From the NCBI GenBank assembly GCA_944392655.1, contig CALXXL010000004.1:1-64000 (forward strand): a stretch of DNA of 64,000 nucleotides, read 5' to 3'. Source of the DNA: an uncultured Victivallaceae bacterium. Lineage in GTDB: Bacteria; Verrucomicrobiota; Lentisphaeria; Victivallales; Victivallaceae. The notes under the pieces are model-generated. The model was not told where the DNA came from. It was given only the letters and a program-made list of their open reading frames with translations, and ran no database searches. Position numbers and translations under genes: made by a program. Positions 8,569 to 16,764 of the stretch are shown here, in pieces. Position 1 is the stretch's first letter. Each line of letters opens with the position of its first letter.

Positions 8569-9603
8569 TTAATTTTTTAGTTCAATTCTATAAGTTCCTG
8601 CGGCGGAGCCAGGAGCCGGAGCTTTACTTTTCCGGATATTATTCATCAAATTCCGTACGGAATCATCCATGGGTTTCACATAACTTGGCGTAATAAATTT
8701 CACACTGTTAACTTTGCCATCGGAGGCGATATTAAGCTCAATAACCGCTTTCAGTTTACGATTGTTCAACTGCTGTGGTAATGGCGGATACCATTTCGAC
8801 CGGACATGTGAGAACAGTTTTTCGCCATATTTAGAACGTTCCTGAGGCGAGGCACTGTTTTTTGCTGCGGCAGCCCGGTCATTTGCCGCCTTGAGGGCAG
8901 CCAGCTCCTGCGGAGACAATGGCCGTATGACGCGTTTAGTGGTATTTTGATTTTGCTTTTCAGCATCTTGTGCCTTGGTAGTTGTGACAGATTTAGAATC
9001 GTCATGGGTTGATACATCTACCGGAACTGGCGGCGGCGGTGGCGTAACACCTGGTGTTTGAGCCTGGTTGGCTATTGGTGTCGGCTGTGCCGGTGCTGGT
9101 TCCTGAGTTGATTGCGTTGGCTGTGGTGCCGGAACCGGAGTCGGAGTCTGTGCGGCGACGCCAGATTCTGCCGGTACGGAAGCGGCCGCCAAAGCCTGCG
9201 AAACATCATGCTCTGTCACCGTAGCTTGTTGTGGCGTAGCAGGCGGAACTACTTCCTGAGGAGATGTGATGGCAGCAGGAATTTCAGACGGAACTTCTGT
9301 CGTTGCCGGCGGATTGTTGTCAACGGTACTGTTTCCGGCTGTCTGCTCGGCTGTGATGTCTGCCGGAGGTTGTTCCGTCACGGTTTCCTGGACAACATTT
9401 TCTTCATAATACTCATCGCTTATAAGTTCATCGGCATTGGGTTCAGTTGTACCCAGCCAGCCATTGAGTATCATATATGCAACCGGAGCTGAAATAAGGA
9501 TTATTGCTATGGCAACAATAAGATAGAAAGCCTTTTTTCTGGTTGCGGCCTGTTGTGCAGCTGTTTTTGCGGTATTATTGCGGAAAGGAGATTGATATGC
9601 CAT
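8569..9603 (-). CDS. TonB/TolA-like energy transducer 2
   Basis: This 344-residue protein has a cytoplasmic N-terminus, one membrane helix at about 25-47, a long Pro/Thr/Gln/Val-rich periplasmic spacer (about 70-220) and a C-terminal TonB-like domain (about 265-344: GEKLFSHVRSKWYPP, then VIELNIASDGKVNSVKF). This is the arrangement of proteins that carry energy from ExbB/ExbD to outer-membrane partners. It sits 17 nt after a second TonB-like gene and just before the M16 peptidase. Two different transducers in one operon suggest two partners or a hetero-oligomer. TolA-like function is possible. Confidence 0.85.
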   Translation of the reverse strand: MAYQSPFRNNTAKTAAQQAATRKKAFYLIVAIAIILISAPVAYMILNGWLGTTEPNADELISDEYYEENVVQETVTEQPPADITAEQTAGNSTVDNNPPATTEVPSEIPAAITSPQEVVPPATPQQATVTEHDVSQALAAASVPAESGVAAQTPTPVPAPQPTQSTQEPAPAQPTPIANQAQTPGVTPPPPPVPVDVSTHDDSKSVTTTKAQDAEKQNQNTTKRVIRPLSPQELAALKAANDRAAAAKNSASPQERSKYGEKLFSHVRSKWYPPLPQQLNNRKLKAVIELNIASDGKVNSVKFITPSYVKPMDDSVRNLMNNIRKSKAPAPGSAAGTYRIELKN

Positions 9604-9620
9604 ATTTTTGCCTCAGAAGG

Positions 9621-10505
9621 TTAATATTCACTCTTTAAGATAATTTCGATTTCGATATCGCCATCCGGTCTTGGCGCCTGACTGCCTTCCAGTTCTGCGC
9701 AAAGTTTCCGGACTGCATTATCCATGGCGGCGATGCCGCTGGGAGATTTTATAACAGCTTTGGTTATTTTGCCGGATCGTGAGATCGCCAGAACCAGTGT
9801 GGCCTGCGGTTTTCTGCCCCCGAACTGGTTTTCGTTGGGAATGAGCGGTTGCCATTTTACCCGGATAAACGAGCTGAGTTGCGAAGCAAATTTTCCGGAA
9901 ACGCCATTATTGATCGGTTTAGAGAAATCGGTTTTGGCATTGGGATCGGTATTTTGAGTGCCGGTACGGCGGTTTACCATTTTATTGAGATCATCCGCCG
10001 ACATTGGTTTGCCAACTTTTGAGTTATTATTTTTCTTCTCCGGTTTAGGTTTCTGTTTTTCCGGTTCTTTTTTAGGTTTCTGCTTTTCCGGTTTCGGAAT
10101 CGGGTCCGGTTCCGGCTCCGGCTGATTATCGATGACTGACGGTGGCAGAGGCACACTGGCGTAATCGATAGTTGTCGGTGTCGGAGCTGGTTCCTGCGGA
10201 GCCGGTTCCTGTGGAGTTGGCAATTCCGGGGCCGGTTCCTGAGGAGTAGGCGGTTCCGGAGAATATGGAGCCGGATTATATGGCAGATCCTGAGCCATCT
10301 CTATGACCATTAATTTTTCCGGCTGCGGATTAATCCAGTTCATTATGTTCATAACTGCGAGTGGGATGCCGATAAAGAGCAGATGAGCCGTTATAACACT
10401 GTAATAGATTTTTCTTTTGGTGCTTGGGGCGACCAATGGTGGGAGGGTAATTTTCCCCCATCCGTTGTTGTCGCTATTAAGAATTTGAGTTGAGAATTCC
10501 TGCAT
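9621..10505 (-). CDS. TonB/TolA-like energy transducer 1
   Basis: The 294-residue product has an N-terminal cytoplasmic segment, one membrane helix near 34-56 (YSVITAHLLFIGIPLAV), a proline-rich stretch with PAPQEP-type repeats followed by Lys/Pro-rich KPKKEPEKQKPK-type repeats, and a TonB C-terminal domain (about 210-294, FIRVKWQPLIP and LVLAISRSGKITKAVI). The Pro-Glu and Pro-Lys repeats are the usual rigid periplasm-spanning rods of TonB. The gene follows exbD by 15 nt. It should interact with the adjacent ExbB/ExbD complex. Confidence 0.87.
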   Translation of the reverse strand: MQEFSTQILNSDNNGWGKITLPPLVAPSTKRKIYYSVITAHLLFIGIPLAVMNIMNWINPQPEKLMVIEMAQDLPYNPAPYSPEPPTPQEPAPELPTPQEPAPQEPAPTPTTIDYASVPLPPSVIDNQPEPEPDPIPKPEKQKPKKEPEKQKPKPEKKNNNSKVGKPMSADDLNKMVNRRTGTQNTDPNAKTDFSKPINNGVSGKFASQLSSFIRVKWQPLIPNENQFGGRKPQATLVLAISRSGKITKAVIKSPSGIAAMDNAVRKLCAELEGSQAPRPDGDIEIEIILKSEY

Positions 10506-10520
10506 ATTGCTGCACCTGAT

Positions 10521-10931
10521 TTATTCTGCTGCGGTAACCATTTTAGCCTTGGTGAATCCGGCGTTGCGTGCGATTTTTGCAGCTTCAACAAACTCTTCCA
10601 CGGTGCACTCGCCATCGGCGCGTATAAGGATTTCATAATCCGGATTCTGCTGGAAGAGTTCCTCCATCATCAGCCGGTACTGGTCGAGATTGAATTCCAT
10701 GTCATCGATTTTAAACAAGCCGCCCGGTTTCAGGGTAACAAATTTGGCGTTATCTTCCGGCAGAGCCTGTGAGTTCATCTGTGGCACTGCCACATCGGTA
10801 GAGTACTCCATCATCGGCATGGAGATCATGAATACGATAAGCAGCAGGAAGGTAAGGTCGATCAACGGAGTCATGTTGATTTCGTCAATACCCTTCAGCT
10901 GTGTACGTTGTCTGCGTCGTCTGCCGCTCAT
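10521..10931 (-). CDS. ExbD/TolR-family protein
   Basis: The 136-residue product has the basic N-terminus, a single helix with the essential Asp (NMTPLIDLTFLLLIVFMIS, Asp at about 25) and a periplasmic C-terminal domain (EILIRADGECTVEEFVEAAKIARNAG) typical of ExbD/TolR. With ExbB it forms the proton-driven motor of the inner membrane. The gene lies 18 nt downstream of exbB and upstream of two TonB-like genes. The family assignment is firm; whether the set is functionally Exb or Tol is open, since no Pal, TolB or TonB-dependent receptor is nearby. Confidence 0.93.
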   Translation of the reverse strand: MSGRRRRQRTQLKGIDEINMTPLIDLTFLLLIVFMISMPMMEYSTDVAVPQMNSQALPEDNAKFVTLKPGGLFKIDDMEFNLDQYRLMMEELFQQNPDYEILIRADGECTVEEFVEAAKIARNAGFTKAKMVTAAE

Positions 10932-10949
10932 ATTGTACGCCCTTCCTGC

Positions 10950-11999
10950 TTATGCTTCATAATCTTTGTTAATCGGCATTTCGCTCTGATAGCATCCGTT
11001 ACCGCCGGCTGGTGGTACAGGGCGGTCGTCAAAAGTCACTTTGGGCTGGATTGGCTGTTCGCCGGCATCAAAAATCACCTGAGGCGGCGGTTGCAGGGGG
11101 CGTTCTGCTGAAAGCGGATTTGCTTTTGGTGTTTTCGGTTGATTTGCCTGGGCCTGCAGCAGGGTATGAAGCGGCATAGTTACCTGAGCGGTGCGTGCCA
11201 TTTCGCTGTCGGGAGGCAGAGTATTTGAAAAGGTTGGTTCCGGAGTATTTTCCGGTTCCAATTCAAGTTGTTCAAGTGCAATGCGTGCCATAAACTCTTC
11301 GACGAAGTTATCGAGTACAACGGTATCTTTACGGATGCCGTTGGTAAGGAAGTTGTACGCGATAAGAGACGGAATCGCGACGACCAAGCCTGCCACGGTA
11401 GTCAACAATGCGCCGGCGACCCCTGGTGCCAGCGCGGCTATATCGGCGGTACCTGCCTTGGCAACACCGCAGAACGCAACCATTACGCCCCACACTGTAC
11501 CGAACAGACCCAGGAGTGGGCTTACGCTCACGGCGAGAGCCAGAGTCGGGATTCTGGCCTCCATTTCCGCAATGCGGTCAGACACTGCGTTTTCGAGCAG
11601 GGTGCGGATTGCCTCTCTCTGTGCCGGTGTCAGGTATTTAGCCTTCACAGGATATCCGGCTGGGAGTTTATCGCAGTTAGGAGCGAGTCCGTAGTATTCG
11701 AGTAATTTTCTTGCGGCCCTGGTATATACGATGGCGGCGGGGCCGGGATTTTGAACGGCGCGATTGAACAGGTCGGCGCTGATCAGGGTTTTTGATGGTG
11801 CGAATGCCCGGTAGAAGCTGTTGGAGAGCTTGCGTGCCCGTTTAAGCTCCAGATACTTATCCATCATGATGGACCATGTGGCGATGGAGCCGACGCCGAG
11901 GATGAGAACTATAGCCTGCCCTACGGCGTCACTGGTGTCGAAGGCATAAAAAGCGGATTCCGAGGCGCTCATTGCGCTGATAATGCCGGATAAAATCAT
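10950..11999 (-). CDS. ExbB/TolQ/MotA-family proton channel
   Basis: The 349-residue product has three membrane helices (about 24-44, 168-190 and 205-230) with the family signature LALAVSVSPLLGLFGTVWGVM and APGVAGALLTTVAGLVVAIP. It is longer than usual ExbB (about 240) because of a Pro-rich cytoplasmic tail of some 100 residues after helix 3. It starts the minus-strand operon; AGAGG precedes the ATG. The tail may bind a cytoplasmic partner. It pairs with ExbD to convert proton flow into motion of the TonB-like proteins. Confidence 0.92.
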   Translation of the reverse strand: MILSGIISAMSASESAFYAFDTSDAVGQAIVLILGVGSIATWSIMMDKYLELKRARKLSNSFYRAFAPSKTLISADLFNRAVQNPGPAAIVYTRAARKLLEYYGLAPNCDKLPAGYPVKAKYLTPAQREAIRTLLENAVSDRIAEMEARIPTLALAVSVSPLLGLFGTVWGVMVAFCGVAKAGTADIAALAPGVAGALLTTVAGLVVAIPSLIAYNFLTNGIRKDTVVLDNFVEEFMARIALEQLELEPENTPEPTFSNTLPPDSEMARTAQVTMPLHTLLQAQANQPKTPKANPLSAERPLQPPPQVIFDAGEQPIQPKVTFDDRPVPPAGGNGCYQSEMPINKDYEA

Positions 12000-12151
12000 A
12001 ACAAATTACCTCTCAAAAATTACTTTTTCACTTTCATTTTATAAGATAGCAGTATATATTCATAAATCGAATGTAAAAACCACAAAAAAGCGGTTTTTTT
12101 TGAACGGCATAGCTGAAAGTTTAAAATAGATAAAACGGGAAAGAAAAAACG

Positions 12152-13153
12152 ATGCAGAACAAGGCTGTTTTAATTGGTTTTGATATTGGCGGCACCAAGG
12201 TCGCGGTATCACTGGGTGATTTTACCGGCAAGATCTATGGAGGTGCGCGGATAGAGAATAATGACTCCTATCCGGAAGAGGTTATTCCGCAGATGATAAG
12301 CGAAGCCAAGCGTCTGGTATCAGAACATGGTTTTACGATGGCTGATGTTGCGGCAGCCGGGATCTCGAGTCCCGGGTCGGCGGATTACCGGAATGGGATC
12401 ATGACTCACCCGACCAACAACAAATACTGGCGGAATGTGCCGATCCGTCAGCTGATAGCGGATGGTCTCGGTTGCCCGGCATATTTTGAAAATGATGCCA
12501 ACTGTGCGATGCTGGCAGAGTGGTTTTTCGGTGCGGCCAAGGGTGCGCAGGATGCGATTTACCTGACCATGAGTACCGGGATTGGCGCCGGTATTATTGC
12601 CGCGGGGCATCTGGTATGCGGCAAGAGTGGGCAGACTGGTGAAGTTGGACACATGGTACTGGTTCCGGGCGGATTGCAGTGCAACTGCGGACTGCGCGGC
12701 TGTTATGAGACCTATTGTGCCGGCAAGGGGCTGGCGCAGCGGATGGCGGCAGAGCTGGCGGACAAGCCGGACTCAATGCTTATGCAGCTGGCTGACGGCG
12801 ATGCAAGCAAGCTGGATATGCATTTACTGGAGAAGGCGGTGCGTGCCGGGGATCCCTATGCGGTGAATCTCTGGGATGAAACGTCGCGGTTGCATGCCCA
12901 GGCGATAGGCATACTGATCAATTCGCTGAATCCGGAAAAGATCGTATTGGGGACATTTGCATGGGCGATAGGGGATCTCTTCATGGATCCTATTCTCAAA
13001 TATCTGCCGGAGTTTGCCTGGAAAGAGCTGATGGAAGTGTGTGAAATTGTGCCTGGCAAACTTCAGCGTGAGATCGGCAATTATGCCGGAATTGCGGCGG
13101 CGTTGAATGGTCTTTACGAAGCGGGTAAATTCTCATTTGACCAGTTGAAATAA
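12152..13153 (+). CDS. ROK-family sugar kinase (glucokinase-like)
   Basis: The 333-residue protein has the ROK plan: N-terminal phosphate motif FDIGGTK (residues 10-16), sugar-binding ENDAN with catalytic Asp115, and the zinc site His167 with CNCGLRGC (Cys177, 179, 184). It should phosphorylate glucose or another hexose with ATP in the cytoplasm; ManNAc or GlcNAc kinase activity cannot be excluded. There is no helix-turn-helix domain, so it is a kinase and not a ROK repressor. It is divergent from the exb operon and followed after 9 nt by uvrC. The ribosome binding site is weak (GGGAAAG). Confidence 0.9.
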   Translation: MQNKAVLIGFDIGGTKVAVSLGDFTGKIYGGARIENNDSYPEEVIPQMISEAKRLVSEHGFTMADVAAAGISSPGSADYRNGIMTHPTNNKYWRNVPIRQLIADGLGCPAYFENDANCAMLAEWFFGAAKGAQDAIYLTMSTGIGAGIIAAGHLVCGKSGQTGEVGHMVLVPGGLQCNCGLRGCYETYCAGKGLAQRMAAELADKPDSMLMQLADGDASKLDMHLLEKAVRAGDPYAVNLWDETSRLHAQAIGILINSLNPEKIVLGTFAWAIGDLFMDPILKYLPEFAWKELMEVCEIVPGKLQREIGNYAGIAAALNGLYEAGKFSFDQLK

Positions 13154-13162
13154 GGTTTGGCA

Positions 13163-14653
13163 ATGAGCGGCCGCTTGCGTGAATTTCATCCGTCGGAGGT
13201 GCCGACATTGCCGGGGGTTTATCTTCACCGTGACCGTTTCGGCCGGGTAATTTACGTTGGGAAGGCCAAGAATCTGCGTCGTCGTCTGAGCCAGTATTTC
13301 CAGCCGGGCAGATTGAAGCAGGTGGATGCCCGGGTGCGTTCGCTGATGAATTCGATCTATTCCTGGGAGTATTTCCCGGTGAAAAGCGAAGACGAGGCGC
13401 TGATACTTGAATCGCGTTTGATAAAGGAGTACGCGCCGTATTATAATGTGCTCATGCGGGATGACAAGCGTTATTTGCTGTTGAAAATAGACATGAATGC
13501 CCGTTATCCCACCTTAAAGCTGGCGCGGGTGCGCAAAGATGACGGCAATCTTTATTTCGGGCCGTTTCCCCGTGGAGCGGCTTTGCGTTCGACGCTGGAT
13601 TTTCTGTTGGCGAGATTTGGTCTGCGGGCGTGCCGCGACGATGAGCCGACGGAGGAGACGCGGAAACGCTGCCTGAAGCGGATCATCAAGGATTGTCTTG
13701 CACCGTGTACCGGTGAGATAAGCCGTGATGATTACCTCAAACAGGTAAAGGCGATGCTCTCTGTGTTGAACGGAAATATCAAACCTCTGGTCGCTGAACT
13801 TGAAGAGAAGATGACGGCGGCCAGCGCGGCCATGCGGTTTGAGAAAGCGGCGATGCTGCGTGATGTGCGGGATAACCTGATTTCGGTTTTTGGTCATCAC
13901 AATCGTAATTTCCGTTATACTTCGCTGCCCGGGGTTGGCGGTGAAGCGGCGATGAAAGCGCTCCAGGATTCGCTGGGATTGCCTGTGCTTCCGCGTCATG
14001 TAGAGTGTTTTGATATATCGAATATACTTGGCAAGCTGGCGGTGGCCAGTATGGTGGTGTTCAAGGATGGTCGCCCGGCGCGCAGCAGTTACCGCCGTTT
14101 CCGGATCAAGACGGTACACCAGAGCGATGACTTTGCGATGATGGCGGAGGTTATAGGCCGTCATTTTTCGCGTAAGCTGGAGGAGAATGTGCCAATGCCG
14201 GATCTTCTGGTGGTGGATGGCGGCAAGGGGCAATTGTCGAGCGCGGTAGCCAAACTGGTTGAGCTGCGTGTTCCGGCGTTTCCGGTGATCGGTCTGGCGA
14301 AGAAACGGGAGGAGATATTTCTGCCCGGGCGGAGCGAGCCGGTAGTGCTGGATCATCATCATCTGGGGTTGCGTATGCTGCAGGCGTTGCGGGATGAGTC
14401 GCACCGGTTTGCGATCACCTATCATCGTAATTTGCGGCAGGCCCGTTTAAGCGAATCGCTTCTGGATGACATTCCGGGGATTGGTGCGGCGCGTAAGCGT
14501 GCGTTATTGCAGAGTTTCGGTTCGGTGCGCAAACTGCGTCATGCCGATGCCGAGGAGATAGCTGCAAAGGTGCCGGGGATAGGATTGAATTTTGCGGAAA
14601 AGATTGTGGAGGCGTTGCGGAAGAAGCCGGAATCCTCCTCATTGGACATATGA
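13163..14653 (+). CDS. uvrC: Excinuclease ABC subunit C, compact form
   Basis: This 496-residue UvrC makes the two incisions of nucleotide excision repair with UvrB. It has a GIY-YIG domain (GVY 18-20, YVG 31-33), four spaced Cys (RAC, KRC, KDC, APC) matching the iron-sulfur ligands, a UVR motif (AMRFEKAAMLRD), an RNase H-like nuclease (ECFDIS, VVDGGKGQL) and C-terminal helix-hairpin-helix repeats. About 100 residues are missing relative to E. coli UvrC, between the UVR motif and the second nuclease domain. The ATG at 13163 has TAAGG 7 nt upstream; an in-frame TTG lies at 13157. Confidence 0.93.
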   Translation: MSGRLREFHPSEVPTLPGVYLHRDRFGRVIYVGKAKNLRRRLSQYFQPGRLKQVDARVRSLMNSIYSWEYFPVKSEDEALILESRLIKEYAPYYNVLMRDDKRYLLLKIDMNARYPTLKLARVRKDDGNLYFGPFPRGAALRSTLDFLLARFGLRACRDDEPTEETRKRCLKRIIKDCLAPCTGEISRDDYLKQVKAMLSVLNGNIKPLVAELEEKMTAASAAMRFEKAAMLRDVRDNLISVFGHHNRNFRYTSLPGVGGEAAMKALQDSLGLPVLPRHVECFDISNILGKLAVASMVVFKDGRPARSSYRRFRIKTVHQSDDFAMMAEVIGRHFSRKLEENVPMPDLLVVDGGKGQLSSAVAKLVELRVPAFPVIGLAKKREEIFLPGRSEPVVLDHHHLGLRMLQALRDESHRFAITYHRNLRQARLSESLLDDIPGIGAARKRALLQSFGSVRKLRHADAEEIAAKVPGIGLNFAEKIVEALRKKPESSSLDI

Positions 14654-14672
14654 ATTACGGGAGAAGGGAAAG

Positions 14673-15971
14673 ATGTTTCGTTTAGCGATGTTGTTGTACA
14701 ATCTGATTTTACCGCTGGGCTTTATTGTATTTCTGCCTGGCTTGATTTATAAACTGATTGCCCGTCCGGGGTGGAAGAAGACATTTATGGAGCGTTTCGG
14801 TTGTTTTGGCGGGCGTAAAAATGAGTTGAGTGGCGAGGGCGGAATCTGGTTTCATGCGGTAAGCGTGGGCGAGACTATGGTGGCGCTGTCGGTGATCCGT
14901 GAACTTTTGAAGCGTGATCCGGATTGCCGGATAATACTTTCCACTACTACGACAACCGGCCAGCAGTTGGCGCGCGCTAAGGCTCCGGAGCAGGTAAAAG
15001 TGATATTCAGTCCGATAGATTTCTACTGGACGGTGCGTAAATTCTTCCGTTTGCTGAAGGTGGATGAACTGGTTATATTTGAGACTGAGATCTGGCCGAA
15101 TTTAATTATGGTCGGCAGGAAATCAGGGGTTCGTGTGGCGCTGGTCAATGCGCGTATGTCGGATCATTCGAGCCGTGGTTATTACAAATGGCGTTGCTTT
15201 TTTGCTCCGCTTTTAGCTTCTTTTGATGTAATTGCGGCGCAGAGTTCTCAGGATGCTGAGCGTTTTTCCAAAGTTTCTCCGGAAGCGAAGGTAAGGGTAT
15301 GCGGCAATATCAAATTTGATCAGCATATTCCGGATGATCTTGCTCCGGTCGATTATTCGGTCTATTTCGGGCCGGGAGATTACAAAATTATAATAGGAGC
15401 TAGCACTCATCCGGGTGAAGAGGCGCTGCTTATCCGGAGCTATCAGTCATTGCGTAGGGTGTATCCTGATGTGCGGCTTGTAATTGCTCCGCGTCATGCG
15501 GAGCGTGGTGGCGAGATTGCGGGACTGCTTCGTGATGCGGGTGTGAGTTTCTCCCAGCGTTCAACAGCTTCAGAGTCTTCAGTTCCGGTAGATGTAGTTC
15601 TGGCGGACACCACCGGCGAGCTGGTGCGGTTGATGAAGGGGGCAGATATTGTGATTATGGGTAAGAGTCTTGCCGGGCAGGATGAGGGGCACAATCTGAT
15701 AGAGCCTGCTTTGCTTGGCAAGCCGATAGTGACAGGATCGGTGTTGCGCAATTTCCGTTTTGTCTTACAGGTGCTTGCTGATGCGGACGCTGTTAAAACG
15801 GTTGATTCTGATGATGAATTGACGGATATATTAGGGGAATTATTATCTTCGCCTGAAGCTTGTTCCGCTCTTGGTGATCGTGCGCGTAATGCCATGGCGG
15901 CGCATGGCGGTGCGGTATCCCGGGTGCTTGACGCGATAAAATTGAGGAGCCCTCTATCAATGCTTTTTTGA
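14673..15971 (+). CDS. waaA: 3-deoxy-D-manno-octulosonic acid (Kdo) transferase
   Basis: The 432-residue protein has an N-terminal membrane anchor (MFRLAMLLYNLILPLGFIVF) and a two-lobed glycosyltransferase 30 fold with WFHAVSVGE, FETEIWPNL and the EP..GKP block. It adds Kdo to lipid IVA at the inner membrane and shows the cell makes LPS. The ATG at 14673 follows GAGAAGGGAAAG and lies 19 nt after uvrC; a longer upstream frame has no basis. The last residues are encoded by an inserted IS5 element: without it the frame would end ...DAIKLS-stop, with it ...DAIKLRSPLSMLF. The change is probably harmless. Confidence 0.93.
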   Translation: MFRLAMLLYNLILPLGFIVFLPGLIYKLIARPGWKKTFMERFGCFGGRKNELSGEGGIWFHAVSVGETMVALSVIRELLKRDPDCRIILSTTTTTGQQLARAKAPEQVKVIFSPIDFYWTVRKFFRLLKVDELVIFETEIWPNLIMVGRKSGVRVALVNARMSDHSSRGYYKWRCFFAPLLASFDVIAAQSSQDAERFSKVSPEAKVRVCGNIKFDQHIPDDLAPVDYSVYFGPGDYKIIIGASTHPGEEALLIRSYQSLRRVYPDVRLVIAPRHAERGGEIAGLLRDAGVSFSQRSTASESSVPVDVVLADTTGELVRLMKGADIVIMGKSLAGQDEGHNLIEPALLGKPIVTGSVLRNFRFVLQVLADADAVKTVDSDDELTDILGELLSSPEACSALGDRARNAMAAHGGAVSRVLDAIKLRSPLSMLF

Positions 15972-16103
15972 TAGGAATCCCGTTTGTTTGATTTCCAAAT
16001 GAGATTTTTCTGTACATTACGTTGGCATTTTGACTTCTCTTTTCAAGTCTCCACGACTGGAATAGCCGATATTTTACTCGTTTTTCCAGGCCAAATCCTC
16101 CTT

Positions 16104-16327
16104 TTATGCGGTCTGCCTCATCAAAAAGCAGAATCTCTCCATGTTGTATGCAATATTGCGTAATCCCAACTTCACTTCCGCCCTGTTTATCCCGATGGTC
16201 CTCAGGATGAGATTCCCGGCTCGCTGTGTCATGCTTCCGAACACATGTTCTATTCTGGAGCGGGTCCTGGCTCTTGTCCGGTTTCCCTGTTTCTCCCATG
16301 AGGACAGAGGATGTCCATTGTATCCTT
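16104..16327 (-). pseudogene. IS5-family transposase, C-terminal fragment
   Basis: The frame contains GYNGHPLSSWEKQGNRTR and RSRIEHVFGSMTQRAG, the C-terminal E region of the IS5 DDE transposase, and ends ...MERFCFLMRQTA. Its upstream half is at 18037-18792; joining QRK from that part with GYNGHP from this one restores a continuous reading frame once the IS110 element is removed. Confidence 0.85.
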
Positions 16328-16764
16328 CCATGTTAGGTTTTGTCAAGCTACTTTTGCAACTTTTTCCTGTTTTTTTTATATTTGAAGCGCAATTCTCCTT
16401 ACCTATGTAGCCATAGGTGTCGTTTGTTGCCAAAATCAAAACTTATTGTACCTCTGTTCTTGTTCCTCAAAAGACATTTTCTTGCACTTCACACCGGCTG
16501 CGGGTAAACCATCGTTCCCAACCTTCCATCGACCGCGAACGTTCCAGACATTCGCCGATAATATGCCACATGCGAAAAAAGTGTGAATTCGAGGTCTCTA
16601 TCTTAAGGTGTCGGATGCAATCCGCAACCAGGAGTTTTATCGAGTTGCCTCTATGTTCAAAAATCTCTTTTTTTATTCTCCTTGAAAGTGGAGGTGAATT
16701 TCTCAACCTTTCCTACGGCATCGTTCGAAGACCAGGAAGCAAAACGAGTTGATTCACCATAAGC
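16325..16764 (-). ncRNA. Candidate bridge RNA region at the right end of the IS110 element
   Basis: The 440 nt between the transposase stop and the element end hold no convincing gene. In IS1111-group elements this position encodes the bridge RNA that guides target and donor choice. A CGGAT...ATCCG hairpin is visible near 16605-16625. ATTGTA (16445-16450) and TTCCTC (16463-16468) repeat two hexamers that flank the insertion point. The RNA boundaries were not determined; assignment rests on family knowledge. Confidence 0.4.

Noticed and set aside
13514-14425. Long minus-strand frame of 303 residues inside uvrC
   Set aside because: It mirrors a GC-rich third-position gene, has an Arg/His/Gln-rich translation and no motif, so it is a shadow.
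16417-16752. Plus-strand 111-residue frame in the right end of the IS110 element
   Set aside because: It has no family likeness or ribosome binding site and falls in the expected bridge RNA region; its minus-strand counterpart at 16467-16706 is equally unsupported.
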